DNA from: an uncultured Acidimicrobiales bacterium
GTDB taxonomy: Bacteria > Actinomycetota > Acidimicrobiia > Acidimicrobiales > SZUA-35
Reading direction: 5' to 3'
DNA: 64,000 nucleotides
NCBI GenBank assembly: GCA_937922785.1
Contig: CALAJQ010000015.1
Span: 55,561 to 119,560, forward strand
The stretch's first letter is position 1. Each line of letters begins with the position of its first letter. A program made the position numbers and the translations under genes. The notes beneath the pieces are model-generated. The model saw only the letters and a list, made by a program, of their open reading frames with translations, did not search any database and had not been told where the DNA came from. Positions 8,199 to 16,571 of the stretch are shown here, piece after piece.

Positions 8199-9209
8199 CT
8201 AGACCCGAAGACCGTTGGGAGCAAGCAGCTCTTCGAGATATCCACCCGAACCCAGCATCGAGCGGATCCGGTTGTAGGGGTGAAGAGGTCCACCTCGTCC
8301 GTGAGGAGGTCGAGGATCGACGCTTAGTTCCTGCAAGTCATAGCTGAATGCGAACAGCCGGAGTCGGTCATACAGCCGCTCGTGGCTGAATAGTTCTGGC
8401 ACATCTTCCATAAGCCAACCGACCACGTCGCGGTAGTCTTCAGGTCTGGTTATCCGTGATAGTGCCTCAGGTACATGAGCTTGAGGAAACGCGCAGAAGC
8501 GCAAGAGAACATCCAAGTCGAGATCTCGGGGAGCCCCTCGGCACCATTCAAAGTCGACAAAAGCCGTAACTCTTTCTCCGTCCCAAAGGATGTTCTCGAA
8601 CGTGAGGTCTCCGTGGATCAAAGTTCGCCGACTTACCGAAGGCAATGCAGAACCGATTTCTTGGACAAGTTGGTGAAGGTCGCTCAACATCGCCTTGTCC
8701 ACGCCCTCGACCTTTTTCAACTTGTCGATCGCAACCAACATTGGTGTGGTTGGTGTAATAGCTGTGGCGTCAAAGAGGTGGGGAGAGGTGTCGATCCGGG
8801 GAATGTTGACCGGGGTCTCGATCTCGTGCAGACCCTGAAGGCCTGCAGCCAGAAAGCGGACAGCTCGCCGTCGTAGCTTGGGAGTCATGTGAGGCCACGC
8901 CGTCGAGAGGTTTATCCCGGGTTGACGCTTCACGATTAAGAAGTCGGCGCCAACGTCTCCGCCATAGGCAACAACCTTGGGAGTCCACTTGTAGTTGGGC
9001 AACTCTCGGCACAGCATTGCCTCGCGGCGCAGGCGGTGGCTTGGTTGCTTGTTAACGCGGATCACATGATCGGGGCTGAGATAGACCTCGTTACGAGTAC
9101 TGGAGGCGCGTGTCAGCGATTCAGCACCGGGGAGTTTCGCCTTTAGAAGAGCTCGCTTGGCTCGTACGAGAGCGAGTCTGTCACCTTGAGAATCCATCTG
9201 GTTCTCCAT
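8199..9209 (-). CDS. Aminoglycoside-phosphotransferase/choline-kinase-fold protein
   Basis: About 336 residues with the protein-kinase-like APH fold. The Brenner motif appears as LIHGDLTFENILWDGE, with the catalytic Asp and Mg-binding Asn, followed by VTAFVDFEWCRGAPRDLDLD, with the second Mg-binding Asp of the DFE type. The nucleotide-binding half contains DHVIRVNKQPSHRLRREAM. Such enzymes phosphorylate a small molecule (sugar, choline, aminoglycoside or amino alcohol); the substrate here is unknown. The start is uncertain: ATG at 9209 is used, the ATG at 9197 has a GGAG six bases before it, and the frame stays open into the upstream hydrolase gene. It follows that gene on the same strand and may be cotranscribed. 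Confidence 0.82.
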   Translation of the reverse strand: MENQMDSQGDRLALVRAKRALLKAKLPGAESLTRASSTRNEVYLSPDHVIRVNKQPSHRLRREAMLCRELPNYKWTPKVVAYGGDVGADFLIVKRQPGINLSTAWPHMTPKLRRRAVRFLAAGLQGLHEIETPVNIPRIDTSPHLFDATAITPTTPMLVAIDKLKKVEGVDKAMLSDLHQLVQEIGSALPSVSRRTLIHGDLTFENILWDGERVTAFVDFEWCRGAPRDLDLDVLLRFCAFPQAHVPEALSRITRPEDYRDVVGWLMEDVPELFSHERLYDRLRLFAFSYDLQELSVDPRPPHGRGGPLHPYNRIRSMLGSGGYLEELLAPNGLRV

Positions 9210-9267
9210 CGACCGGACGCGGTCCTGTCCTAAGGCATTTACTCGATCTTTGAGATATTTCCGTGGG

Positions 9268-10080
9268 TCATAGTGTGGCTGCTTCACCAATAATTGATTC
9301 GCTAAATGCGGGCCACCGGTCAATCGCCCAGGCTCCGAAAATCTCATCCGTGAGGACTACGCAGGCCACTCCAGTAGCTGGATCCAGCCATACAAAGGTG
9401 CCTGCTTGGCCGAAGTGGCCATAGGTCGACTCGCTATTGCTTGGCGCAGTCCAGTGCGGGCTTTTAGTGCCACGAATCTCAAACCCCAGACCCCACAAGT
9501 TGCGATCCTGACGTCCATAACCCGGCAGAACCCCAGGGAGGTCCCCAAGGATCGGGCTGGTCATTTGGCTGACTGTCTCAACCGAAAGCAGGGTCGGATT
9601 CATTAGCTCTGAACAGATCTTCAGTAGGTCATCAACCGATGAGATCCCAGCGTGAGCCGGCGAGCCCTGTAACGAAGTTGCCGAGAGATCAAGTGGGACA
9701 ACCAGAGCCTCGTGAAAATAGGTTGCCATGGTCATGTCGGTCGCGGCCTCGACAGCGGCCCCTAATAGATCAAAACCGTGGTTGGAATAGATCCGCCGTT
9801 CACCCGGTCTAGCCAGGATCTCGCCTCTTGGACCAAGGCCCGACGAGTGGCTTAGAAGGTGAGCGATCGTAGAGCCATCAGGGCCGGCCGGGTCGTCTAG
9901 GCCGAGGCTGCCTTCCTCAACGGCAATCATCACAGCTATCGAAACTAACGGCTTGGTGACCGACGCTAAGAGGAAAGGTCTGGAGCTGGCACCGGTAGTT
10001 CTTCCGGTCCCTGAAGCATCTGTCCAACCAGCCGATGCATTGGAAACGGGCCAATCGTTAATGAGATCCAAAGCAGTCAT
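9268..10080 (-). CDS. Class C beta-lactamase-family serine hydrolase
   Basis: A 270-residue serine hydrolase of the beta-lactamase/penicillin-binding-protein fold. The catalytic tetrad SVTK lies in FLLASVTKPLVSIAVMIAVEEG (about residues 39-60), the YxN element is in IYSNHGFDLLG, and HFGQAGTFVWLDP supplies the third motif (HxG in place of KTG). Family relatives include esterases, D-aminopeptidases and EstB-type enzymes, and true beta-lactamase activity is not implied. No signal peptide is seen, so it probably acts in the cytoplasm. At 270 residues it is short for the family, apparently because it lacks extra C-terminal domains. Confidence 0.85.
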   Translation of the reverse strand: MTALDLINDWPVSNASAGWTDASGTGRTTGASSRPFLLASVTKPLVSIAVMIAVEEGSLGLDDPAGPDGSTIAHLLSHSSGLGPRGEILARPGERRIYSNHGFDLLGAAVEAATDMTMATYFHEALVVPLDLSATSLQGSPAHAGISSVDDLLKICSELMNPTLLSVETVSQMTSPILGDLPGVLPGYGRQDRNLWGLGFEIRGTKSPHWTAPSNSESTYGHFGQAGTFVWLDPATGVACVVLTDEIFGAWAIDRWPAFSESIIGEAATL

Positions 10081-10139
10081 CCCTTAGAGACGCTAACCGG
10101 CGATATCCTCAGCCCCATCTATAAGATCCGAAAGTCCAC

Positions 10140-11300
10140 ATGAGCACCTCCTTTGCCGAACTTGGCGTTTCCGCCCCTCTGGTAGAAACCTTGACGGCGC
10201 GTGGATTTACCCACGCATTCGCAATTCAAGAGCTAACACTTGCCGACGCGCTTGCTGGCCACGACGTATGTGGAAAGGCCCAAACTGGCTCGGGCAAGAC
10301 CCTTGCGTTTGGCATCCCAACGATCCAGCTGTTGGCCGACGCTCCCAGGGGCAAGGTTCAAGCGCTCATGCTGGTGCCCACCCGTGAGCTAGCCAACCAG
10401 GTGGTCGAAGAGCTCATCCCACTGGCTAAAGCAGTTGGCCTGAACTGTCTTGCTGTCTATGGCGGCGCCGACATCGAAAAGCAGATCGCGAAGCTGAAGA
10501 AGGGCGTTGAAGTTGTTGTCGCAACCCCCGGACGGATGATCGACCTGCTTGAGCGGGGCGAAGTCACAGTGTCGGACGTGTCCCGGGTCGTAATTGACGA
10601 AGCAGACCGCATGGCCGACATGGGTTTCATGCCTCAGGTCGAGTGGATTCTGCGCCGTATCGAAGGCGAACATCAGACGCTTTTGTTCTCTGCGACTCTT
10701 GACGGTGCCACCGATGGACTGGTTCGTCGCTACCAAACCAACCCCAAGCGCCACGAGGTTGAAAGCAGCGAAGTAACAGTTGAGCAGATGACGCACCGCT
10801 TCATCACGGTCCACAAGATGGACCAGGCCAAGGTCGTTGCCGCCATCGTGAACTCGGTTTCGCGAACGATGGTGTTCTGCAATACCAAGCGCATGTGCGA
10901 TCGGTTGTCAGATGACTTAGGTGAGCTCGGAGTTTCATCACAGCCAATTCACGGCGACCTGCGACAGCGGCAACGCGAAAAGGCCCTTGGCTTGTTTAGC
11001 GAAGGCAAGCTGCAAGCTTTGGTTGCTACCGATGTAGCCGCTCGAGGCATACACGTAGATGACGTCGAAGTAGTGATTCACTTTGACCCGCCCGACGATC
11101 ACAAGACCTACCTACACCGTTCGGGCCGAACTGCCCGCGCCGGTGGCTCAGGTGTTGCAATCACCTTCGTTTTGTGGAACCAAGAGCTTGACGTAAAGCG
11201 ACTACAAAAGCGCCTTGAGTTGGACATTCCCATAGTCGAGATGTTCTCTAATGATGCGCGGCTGACCGACCTTGCCAACTGGGATCCGACAAAAAGCTGA
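10140..11300 (+). CDS. DEAD-box ATP-dependent RNA helicase
   Basis: A 386-residue two-RecA-domain RNA helicase. Visible motifs in order are the Q motif (FTHAFAIQELTL), Walker A AQTGSGKT (motif I), PTRELANQV (Ia), TPGRMIDL (Ib), VIDEADRM (II, DEAD), FSATLDG (III), VATDVAARGIHVDDV (V) and HRSGRTARAG (VI). It ends soon after the core, lacking the RNA-binding tails of DeaD/CsdA, so it resembles RhlE-type minimal helicases used in ribosome assembly and mRNA decay. The next gene overlaps its end by about 29 bases. Confidence 0.95.
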   Translation: MSTSFAELGVSAPLVETLTARGFTHAFAIQELTLADALAGHDVCGKAQTGSGKTLAFGIPTIQLLADAPRGKVQALMLVPTRELANQVVEELIPLAKAVGLNCLAVYGGADIEKQIAKLKKGVEVVVATPGRMIDLLERGEVTVSDVSRVVIDEADRMADMGFMPQVEWILRRIEGEHQTLLFSATLDGATDGLVRRYQTNPKRHEVESSEVTVEQMTHRFITVHKMDQAKVVAAIVNSVSRTMVFCNTKRMCDRLSDDLGELGVSSQPIHGDLRQRQREKALGLFSEGKLQALVATDVAARGIHVDDVEVVIHFDPPDDHKTYLHRSGRTARAGGSGVAITFVLWNQELDVKRLQKRLELDIPIVEMFSNDARLTDLANWDPTKS

Positions 11301-13026
11301 TCCACTCAGATCTTGGGCCCGTTCCCAAGCTCGGGTCCATGATCAGGTCGAGGCGACAACGTTTGCGTTGGCTGTCGCAGCCAGAGTTGGGCGCGCCTTC
11401 GGGCAACCCGAGCTTGATAGCGAGGTAGGTAACTCTGGACCGGAAATTTCCCTTGCTGATCCGCCCGGAGGATGGGCCAATCCTTGGCTGGTTGGTCTAG
11501 CGCATGAGCAAGCAGCCAACGCCGCAGACCGAACTAGGCGTGGTGCTTTTTATACGCCCCGGATTCTGGTGGAGGGCCTGGTCAAACTGGCGCTATCGGG
11601 AGACAACCAACGTCCCCGGTTCACTGTTGATCCAACATGTGGGGGAGGGGCGTTCCTCCTGGCGGTTCTTGATCACCTCGTTGCATGCGGAGTGGCGCCG
11701 GCTGAGGCAGTCTCGATGGTCGGGGGAATGGACGTTGACGCAGGCGCAGTAGCGGTAGCTCGAACAGCAGTTGAATTGTGGGCTATCGCAAACGGGTGCG
11801 AGGCCACCAAGGATCAAGTCGTTCTTGGGGACGCGTTGGTGAGTTATCCCGAGGCCTGGCCAGTTCCCGAAGCAATCATCGGTAACCCACCTTTTGCATC
11901 GCCGCTAAAGAGTGCGGCAGTCGATCCGGTCTCAGGTCAGTTCCGCGAAGCAAGGCCAGATTTGTTCGGCCCCTACGCAGACACGGCTGCTTGCCATTTA
12001 GTGCGAGCGGTCGAGTTGTTGGATGGCGACGGCGTGGTTTGTCTCGTTCAACCCGTGTCAGTGCTAGCGGGACGCGATACAGAAAACATGCGACTTCACT
12101 TAAACGAGGTTGCGCCGGTTCAGACAATGTGGTGTACCACCGAAGCTGTGTTCGATGCCGGCGTCCGGGTGGCCGCGCCGGTGCTTCAACGCGGTGCCAA
12201 AAACCTAAACGTCACCTTGGCGACCGGTCCTAAACCCAACATTGTTGGCTCTGTCTCAGTTTCGGCCACATCTGAGAAGTGGTCAGCTCTTGCCGCCATG
12301 GCGTTGGGGGTCCCGTGGGTTGATCTAGATGAAAGTTCGTGCCTAGGTGACATCGCTAGCGCAACGGCAGGGTTTCGTGACGAGCACTACGGGCTGGCCG
12401 CAGCATGTGTCGAGCAGGCAGATTCAAATAGCGCCTTACGGCTGACAACCGTTGGTTCAATCGATCCGCTATTCACATGGTGGGGACGTCGGCCCACCAG
12501 ATTCGCTCGCCAACTCTGGGACAAGCCTGTTATTGACCCAGACCTGCTTGATGCAAAAGTCAGGCGTTGGCTAGAAAACCAGTTGAAACCAAAGGTTGTG
12601 TTGCCAACACAATCCAAAGTGCTCGAACCTTTTGTCGATGTTGAGGGAATCGTGGCTCCAGCCACGCCAGTTCTGGCGATTCACGCCCCGGTTCATCAGC
12701 TGCACCACATAGCTGCAGTATTGCTGGCGCCTCCGGTGGTGGCTTGGGCGCTGCAGCGCAGCTTTGGATCGGCCATGTCGCTAGACGCCGTCAAGCTATC
12801 GGCCACTCAAGTTCAAAGACTGCCTCTGCCACAGCGCGCCAAACACTGGGACTTAGCTGCGGAGCTCCTGCGTACTTCCAGCCCAGAAACTGCTGATGAA
12901 GCACTTAACTTGGCGAAATCGGTAGCGCAGCTGATGATGGAGGCCTACGGCGCAAAACCCGAGGTTATGACGTGGTACGAAACACGGTTCCCGAGCGCTG
13001 AAACGTCGCCTACCCTTAGTACATGA
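11272..13026 (+). CDS. Putative N6-adenine DNA methyltransferase (Eco57I/HsdM-like)
   Basis: About 584 residues. RRGAFYTPRILVEGLV is the pre-motif X seen in type I/IIG adenine methyltransferases, VDPTCGGGAFLLAVLDHL is the SAM-binding motif I (DPxCGxGxF), GMDVDAGAVAVART follows as motif II, and AIIGNPPFASPL is catalytic motif IV (NPPF). The C-terminal half is unlike known cleavage domains and may be a target-recognition region. No restriction endonuclease or specificity subunit lies nearby, so it may be a solitary methyltransferase. The start is uncertain: TTG at 11272 lies inside the helicase gene and no better in-frame start is obvious. The stop overlaps metX by 4 bp. Confidence 0.82.
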   Translation: MPTGIRQKADPLRSWARSQARVHDQVEATTFALAVAARVGRAFGQPELDSEVGNSGPEISLADPPGGWANPWLVGLAHEQAANAADRTRRGAFYTPRILVEGLVKLALSGDNQRPRFTVDPTCGGGAFLLAVLDHLVACGVAPAEAVSMVGGMDVDAGAVAVARTAVELWAIANGCEATKDQVVLGDALVSYPEAWPVPEAIIGNPPFASPLKSAAVDPVSGQFREARPDLFGPYADTAACHLVRAVELLDGDGVVCLVQPVSVLAGRDTENMRLHLNEVAPVQTMWCTTEAVFDAGVRVAAPVLQRGAKNLNVTLATGPKPNIVGSVSVSATSEKWSALAAMALGVPWVDLDESSCLGDIASATAGFRDEHYGLAAACVEQADSNSALRLTTVGSIDPLFTWWGRRPTRFARQLWDKPVIDPDLLDAKVRRWLENQLKPKVVLPTQSKVLEPFVDVEGIVAPATPVLAIHAPVHQLHHIAAVLLAPPVVAWALQRSFGSAMSLDAVKLSATQVQRLPLPQRAKHWDLAAELLRTSSPETADEALNLAKSVAQLMMEAYGAKPEVMTWYETRFPSAETSPTLST

Positions 13027-14225
13027 CTCGGCCCGAGTTTCCTATCGGTAAGCCAAAAGTGCACGGCGGCCCTTTGCCTGCTTCTGGCGCCTGGCGAGAA
13101 GGTGACCCCACTGCTAATCGTCAGTTCATGACGGTCTGTGAGAACCGCTGCTTCGCCCTTGAAGGGGGCGGCGTGTTAGACCGAATCGACCTTGCCTTCG
13201 AGACGTGGGGAACCCTAAACGCCGCCGCTGACAACGCAGTATTGGTGTGTCACGCACTAACCGGTGACGCGCATGCGGCCGGGCCCAGCGGGCCGGGCCA
13301 GCCGACTGAAGGCTGGTGGGATCAAATGATTGGGCCAGGTAAGCCACTAGACACGTCGCGCTACTACGTGGTGTGTGTAAACGTCCTTGGTGGTTGTGGC
13401 GGCTCGACAGGACCATCATCGGCTCATCCTGCTGACGGCCTGCCTTATGGCCCCCGATTCCCAGTGGTCTCGGTTCGTGACACTGTCCGCACCCAGGCAA
13501 TTCTTGCTGACCAGCTCGGGATCGAACGTTGGCTCAGCGTTGTTGGTGGCTCGATGGGGGGAATGCAGGTTCTTGAGTGGGCAGTGATGTTCCCGAACCG
13601 ATTGCGGTCCATGGCAGTTATTGCCTCGACCGCTGCCTCAAGTCCGCTTCAGATTGGATGGAGCCAGGTCGGACGCCTAGCAATAGTCAATGACGCTAAG
13701 TGGAACGACGGTAATTACTATGACCTCGGCGATGGGCAAGGCCCGACCGACGGTCTTACGTTGGCTCGCCGAATCGCCCAAATTCACTATCGGTCTGACG
13801 CTTCGTTCGAGGATCGGTTCGGTCGCTCGGTAGTTGACCGCCTAGACAAGTTCAACCTTTGGGATCGCTTTCAGATCGAGAGCTACCTGGACTACCACGG
13901 CTCTAAGTTGGCACGCCGCTTTGATGCCAACAGCTATCTAATTCTCAACAAGGCAATGGATCTGCACGACATTGGAAGAGATCGTGGCGGGATTGACCGT
14001 GCCCTCGGCAGAGTGAAATGTCCTTCGCTTGTTGTAAGCATCAACTCAGACATGCTGTACACGCCGCGTCAGCAAGAAGAGCTGCGTGACGGCCTGGTAG
14101 CAAACGGAGTGCCAGTTGAGTTTGAAGTACTGGATTCAATTCATGGTCACGACGGGTTTTTAATCGAGTTCGATCAGCTCGGACCGATGATTGATCGGTT
14201 CGTAGCCGATCACTACAAGCACTAG
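13023..14225 (+). CDS. metX: Homoserine O-acetyltransferase
   Basis: A 400-residue alpha/beta hydrolase-fold enzyme that acylates L-homoserine, the entry step of methionine synthesis. Conserved pieces are AFETWGTLN, LVCHALTGDAHAAG, VVCVNVLGGCGGSTGP (oxyanion and substrate region), the nucleophile elbow VVGGSMGGMQVLEWA with catalytic Ser, the Asp-bearing VVSINSDMLYTPRQQEE, and the catalytic His in SIHGHDGFL. MetX enzymes use acetyl- or succinyl-CoA; acetyl is the usual actinobacterial choice but is not proved by sequence alone. The ATG overlaps the methyltransferase stop, and Fpg/Nei follows 2 bases after the stop, so the three are probably cotranscribed. Confidence 0.95.
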   Translation: MTRPEFPIGKPKVHGGPLPASGAWREGDPTANRQFMTVCENRCFALEGGGVLDRIDLAFETWGTLNAAADNAVLVCHALTGDAHAAGPSGPGQPTEGWWDQMIGPGKPLDTSRYYVVCVNVLGGCGGSTGPSSAHPADGLPYGPRFPVVSVRDTVRTQAILADQLGIERWLSVVGGSMGGMQVLEWAVMFPNRLRSMAVIASTAASSPLQIGWSQVGRLAIVNDAKWNDGNYYDLGDGQGPTDGLTLARRIAQIHYRSDASFEDRFGRSVVDRLDKFNLWDRFQIESYLDYHGSKLARRFDANSYLILNKAMDLHDIGRDRGGIDRALGRVKCPSLVVSINSDMLYTPRQQEELRDGLVANGVPVEFEVLDSIHGHDGFLIEFDQLGPMIDRFVADHYKH

Positions 14226-14227
14226 TC

Positions 14228-15007
14228 GTGCCTGAAGGCGTCGAAATTGAGTTTTATCGACGCGCCGCCGAAGCCATTGTGGGTAAGAAGATTGTTGGAA
14301 TCGACGCCTCGGACGCTTGGTACCTGAAGGGCGACACAACAGCTGAGGCGTTGACTGAGGCAATGGTTGGCGCAGAAGTAACCGCAACCGATCGGATTGG
14401 CAAGTTGTTACTTGTTGAGCTGGACACGGCCACCATAGGAATGAGGTTCGGAATGACCGGACGGCTGCTGGTTAGCGACTATGCGCCAATCGAGAAGCTT
14501 GAGTATTCAAGCGACAGGAACGACCCCTCGTGGGATCGGTTCCGCGTCGATTTCAGTGATGGTACCGACCTTGCTATTCGTGACCCGCGCCGCCTCGGCG
14601 GGGTAGAACTTGAACCGGACCTTTCCAAGCTCGGACCAGACTTCTTCTCGTTTAGACCAGCCGAACTCGATAGTCGAGTACTTGTGGGCACCGTCGCAAT
14701 CAAGGCTCGGCTGTTGGATCAATCGAGGCTTGCGGGTGTGGGCAATCTGATTGCCGATGAGACCTTGTGGCGAGCGGGGATCGATCCGGCCCGCCCGGCT
14801 TCGACAATTGCAGGACCGGATCGGCAAAGACTAATTCGGTCCCTTAGAGCGGTGGCCCGTGACTTTTTGCGAGATGGCGGATCTCACACTGGGCGACTTC
14901 AGGCATCACGGGTTAGAGGGGGATTGTGCCCCAAGGACGGCAATCCTCTCGAACGACGCTCAATTGGCGGTCGGACGACCTTTTCTTGTCCGGCGCACCA
15001 GTCATAG
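14228..15007 (+). CDS. Fpg/Nei-family DNA glycosylase with altered zinc finger
   Basis: A 259-residue base-excision-repair enzyme. After removal of Met the N-terminus is PEGVEIE: Pro1 is the Schiff-base nucleophile and Glu2 the general acid, both kept. RIGKLLLVEL holds the conserved Lys. RLAGVGNLIADETLWRAGIDPAR is the helix-two-turns-helix region with the strictly conserved GxGN. The C-terminal zinc finger reads GGLCPKDGNPL...FSCPAHQS, so the usual CxxC...CxxC has become CxxD...CxxH; zinc may still bind with mixed ligands. The start is GTG at 14228, fixed by the need for Pro at position 2. Whether it acts on oxidised purines (Fpg) or pyrimidines (Nei) is open. Confidence 0.9.
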   Translation: MPEGVEIEFYRRAAEAIVGKKIVGIDASDAWYLKGDTTAEALTEAMVGAEVTATDRIGKLLLVELDTATIGMRFGMTGRLLVSDYAPIEKLEYSSDRNDPSWDRFRVDFSDGTDLAIRDPRRLGGVELEPDLSKLGPDFFSFRPAELDSRVLVGTVAIKARLLDQSRLAGVGNLIADETLWRAGIDPARPASTIAGPDRQRLIRSLRAVARDFLRDGGSHTGRLQASRVRGGLCPKDGNPLERRSIGGRTTFSCPAHQS

Positions 15008-15086
15008 AATCCAAAACGGCTACAACTAAACAGCCAACAGAACCCATTCCAGCCAAAACCGCCGTCGCTGAACTACCCTCAAACAG

Positions 15087-15785
15087 GTGTTAGCACTGGT
15101 GCTATTGGCCCAAGAAGATTCCACTGGTCAGCGGATAACCCTCATCGTGATTGGCTTGCTTCTGGCAGCCCTGATGTTGGCTATTTTGACTGCCTGGTAC
15201 TACCGAGTGACCGATCCTGGGCCGCGTCAAGGCCGGCGACCGAATGTAGGCAATTCTCGTGCTGGTGGTTCCAACGGGGGTGGCCAAGCTGGCCGGGGCC
15301 CCGAACCCAGTTCCGGTCCGGGCTGGCGCAAACGCCTATCAAGTATGTCAGTGCCTTCGAGTGGGCCCACTTCGGCCAAATCGGCACAAAAGCCTGCCAA
15401 GGCCGGATCTGCAAAACAACAGCCTGCCCAACAACAGCCTGCCCGGCGACAGCAATCAGCCCATCAGCCTGAGCAGCAGAATGCCCAACAGCAGCCCAGT
15501 GTCCCAGAAACCGTCAGTCTTGAAGGCGGCTACTACCTGGATCTAACCGATGCGCCCCGATCGTCTGAACCGGTCACCAATGTTGGTTCCCTTAATTCGT
15601 TGGATCTACGTCAGCCGGCACCGCTAGTTGACCCAGCAACCCAGGTTCGAGTGCCTGCGACGCCAAACGTTCCTGAAACTCACATAGCTCGTGAGCCGAA
15701 CAGTGGCGACCAGCCTGTGGCGAGCGACAAAGGGCTGTCATTTGACGATTGGCTGGCCGAAGTTGAGGCAAGCGAGGGCAAATGA
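15087..15785 (+). CDS. Single-pass membrane protein with Gln/Pro-rich tail
   Basis: A 232-residue protein of no recognised family. A single hydrophobic helix (ITLIVIGLLLAALMLAILTAWYY, about residues 17-39) follows a short N-terminus, then a long low-complexity cytoplasmic-type region rich in Gly, Ser, Pro, Lys and Gln, with short imperfect tandem repeats of the bases aacagcctgccc near 15418-15440 giving QQPAQQQPARRQQ. The C-terminus is acidic and ends FDDWLAEVEASEGK. GTG at 15087 is the start. The TM-plus-disordered-tail layout resembles actinobacterial division or envelope accessory proteins, but this is only an impression. Confidence 0.65.
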   Translation: MLALVLLAQEDSTGQRITLIVIGLLLAALMLAILTAWYYRVTDPGPRQGRRPNVGNSRAGGSNGGGQAGRGPEPSSGPGWRKRLSSMSVPSSGPTSAKSAQKPAKAGSAKQQPAQQQPARRQQSAHQPEQQNAQQQPSVPETVSLEGGYYLDLTDAPRSSEPVTNVGSLNSLDLRQPAPLVDPATQVRVPATPNVPETHIAREPNSGDQPVASDKGLSFDDWLAEVEASEGK

Positions 15786-15840
15786 AGCCATCGCCAAAAG
15801 ATGACAGCTAATTCGGAGACTTAATCCGAACTCAGCCTTC

Positions 15841-15846
15841 TATACT
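15841..15846 (+). promoter_or_regulatory. Candidate -10 box for tRNA-Gly
   Basis: TATACT lies 11 bases before the first base of tRNA-Gly, a fitting place for a -10 element of a stable RNA promoter. No good -35 hexamer is visible at the usual distance. Confidence 0.45.
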
Positions 15847-15856
15847 AATCCCCGAT

Positions 15857-15932
15857 GCGGACGTAGCTCAGCTGGTAGAGCATCACCTTGCCAAGGTGAG
15901 GGTCGCGGGTTCGAATCTCGTCGTCCGCTCCA
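15857..15932 (+). tRNA. tRNA-Gly (GCC)
   Basis: A complete cloverleaf: acceptor stem GCGGACG/CGTCCGC with seven pairs, D arm GCTC...GAGC, anticodon stem CACCT/AGGTG with loop TGCCA region giving anticodon GCC, and T arm GCGGG TTCGAAT CTCGT-type loop. The discriminator T is followed by an encoded CCA (15930-15932). A strong terminator follows 8 bases later, so it is transcribed alone. Confidence 0.95.
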
Positions 15933-15940
15933 AACTAAAA

Positions 15941-15972
15941 GACCCGCCCACTGGGCGGGTCTTGTCGTTTTT
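15941..15972 (+). terminator. Rho-independent terminator of tRNA-Gly
   Basis: GACCCGCCCA-CT-GGGCGGGTC forms a nearly uninterrupted GC-rich hairpin (15941-15961), followed by TTGTCGTTTTT. It sits just after the tRNA 3' end. Confidence 0.9.
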
Positions 15973-16006
15973 GACGGGCCGGGCCCTGTCGGCCGGAGCG
16001 TGGGGT

Positions 16007-16113
16007 CAAATTTCTGCTGGGGGTGACAAAGCTCCCAAATGTCAGCTGTGGGTGACATCTATTGTCACCTGGGGCAGAAATTTGGGGAGATTGTCACCTG
16101 GGGCAGAAATTTG
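16007..16113. repeat. 107-bp palindromic cluster of four 22-bp units
   Basis: Four copies of one 22-bp unit are arranged symmetrically about 16060. Two point one way (16007-16028 and 16036-16057, the first starting CAAATTTCTGC and both ending GGGTGACA) and two the other way (16063-16084 and 16092-16113, TGTCACCTGGGGCAGAAATT plus TG). Within each half the unit spacing is 29 bp. The two right copies are identical over 25 bp (16061-16085, 16090-16114); left copies differ from the right consensus at 4 and 6 positions. The cluster lies between the tRNA-Gly terminator and the stop of a convergent response-regulator gene. No transposase is present. Confidence 0.9.
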
Positions 16114-16124
16114 GCGGGTGCTGT

Positions 16125-16571
16125 TCAGGGAGCCAGTTGTAGATCGCCTAGGTGGCCATAGTGGGTGGCCAAGATGGTCTTTACGGTCTCGGCGGTGATT
16201 GGCTTTTCTATGTAGCCCTTTACGTAGTCGTAGGCGTCAGCCCGCTCACGGTCCTCGACGTTGCTTGACGAGGTGATCATCATGATTACGTTGCCACTCC
16301 AGCTACCGGTTATGTCTTCTCCAAGCTCAGACATGTAGTCCAGAAACTCAAAGCCAGTCATTCGAGGCATGTTGATGTCCAGAAAGATGAGAGAAGGCGG
16401 GGTCGCAGAAAAATTCTCGGCGAAGCCGTCAGACTCGATCAGGTCAGCTGCGTCTCTGCCGTCGACCAGCTCAACCACGTTGTCAAACACATCGAACTTG
16501 CCAAGAGTCCGAGTAGCCAGATAACGGTCGAGTTCGTCATCATCGATTACCAATACATTGATCTTTGTCAT
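16125..16571 (-). CDS. Single-domain response regulator (Rcp1-like)
   Basis: A 148-residue receiver domain with no output domain. The acidic pocket is VLVIDDDELDR, the phospho-acceptor Asp lies in LIFLDINMPRMTGFEFLDYM, the Thr/Ser switch in IMMITSSSN, and the conserved Lys in YIEKPIT. The insertion between the first helix and the phospho-Asp strand (VVELVDGRDAADLIESDGFAEN) is typical of the Rcp1/CheY-like regulators paired with light- or PAS-sensing kinases. It overlaps the kinase gene by 4 bp and is clearly its partner. Output presumably occurs through protein contacts rather than DNA binding. Confidence 0.92.
   Translation of the reverse strand: MTKINVLVIDDDELDRYLATRTLGKFDVFDNVVELVDGRDAADLIESDGFAENFSATPPSLIFLDINMPRMTGFEFLDYMSELGEDITGSWSGNVIMMITSSSNVEDRERADAYDYVKGYIEKPITAETVKTILATHYGHLGDLQLAP

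Noticed and set aside
16007..16113. An intact insertion sequence at the palindromic cluster
   Set aside because: There is no transposase gene and only 107 bp of repeats between two ordinary genes.
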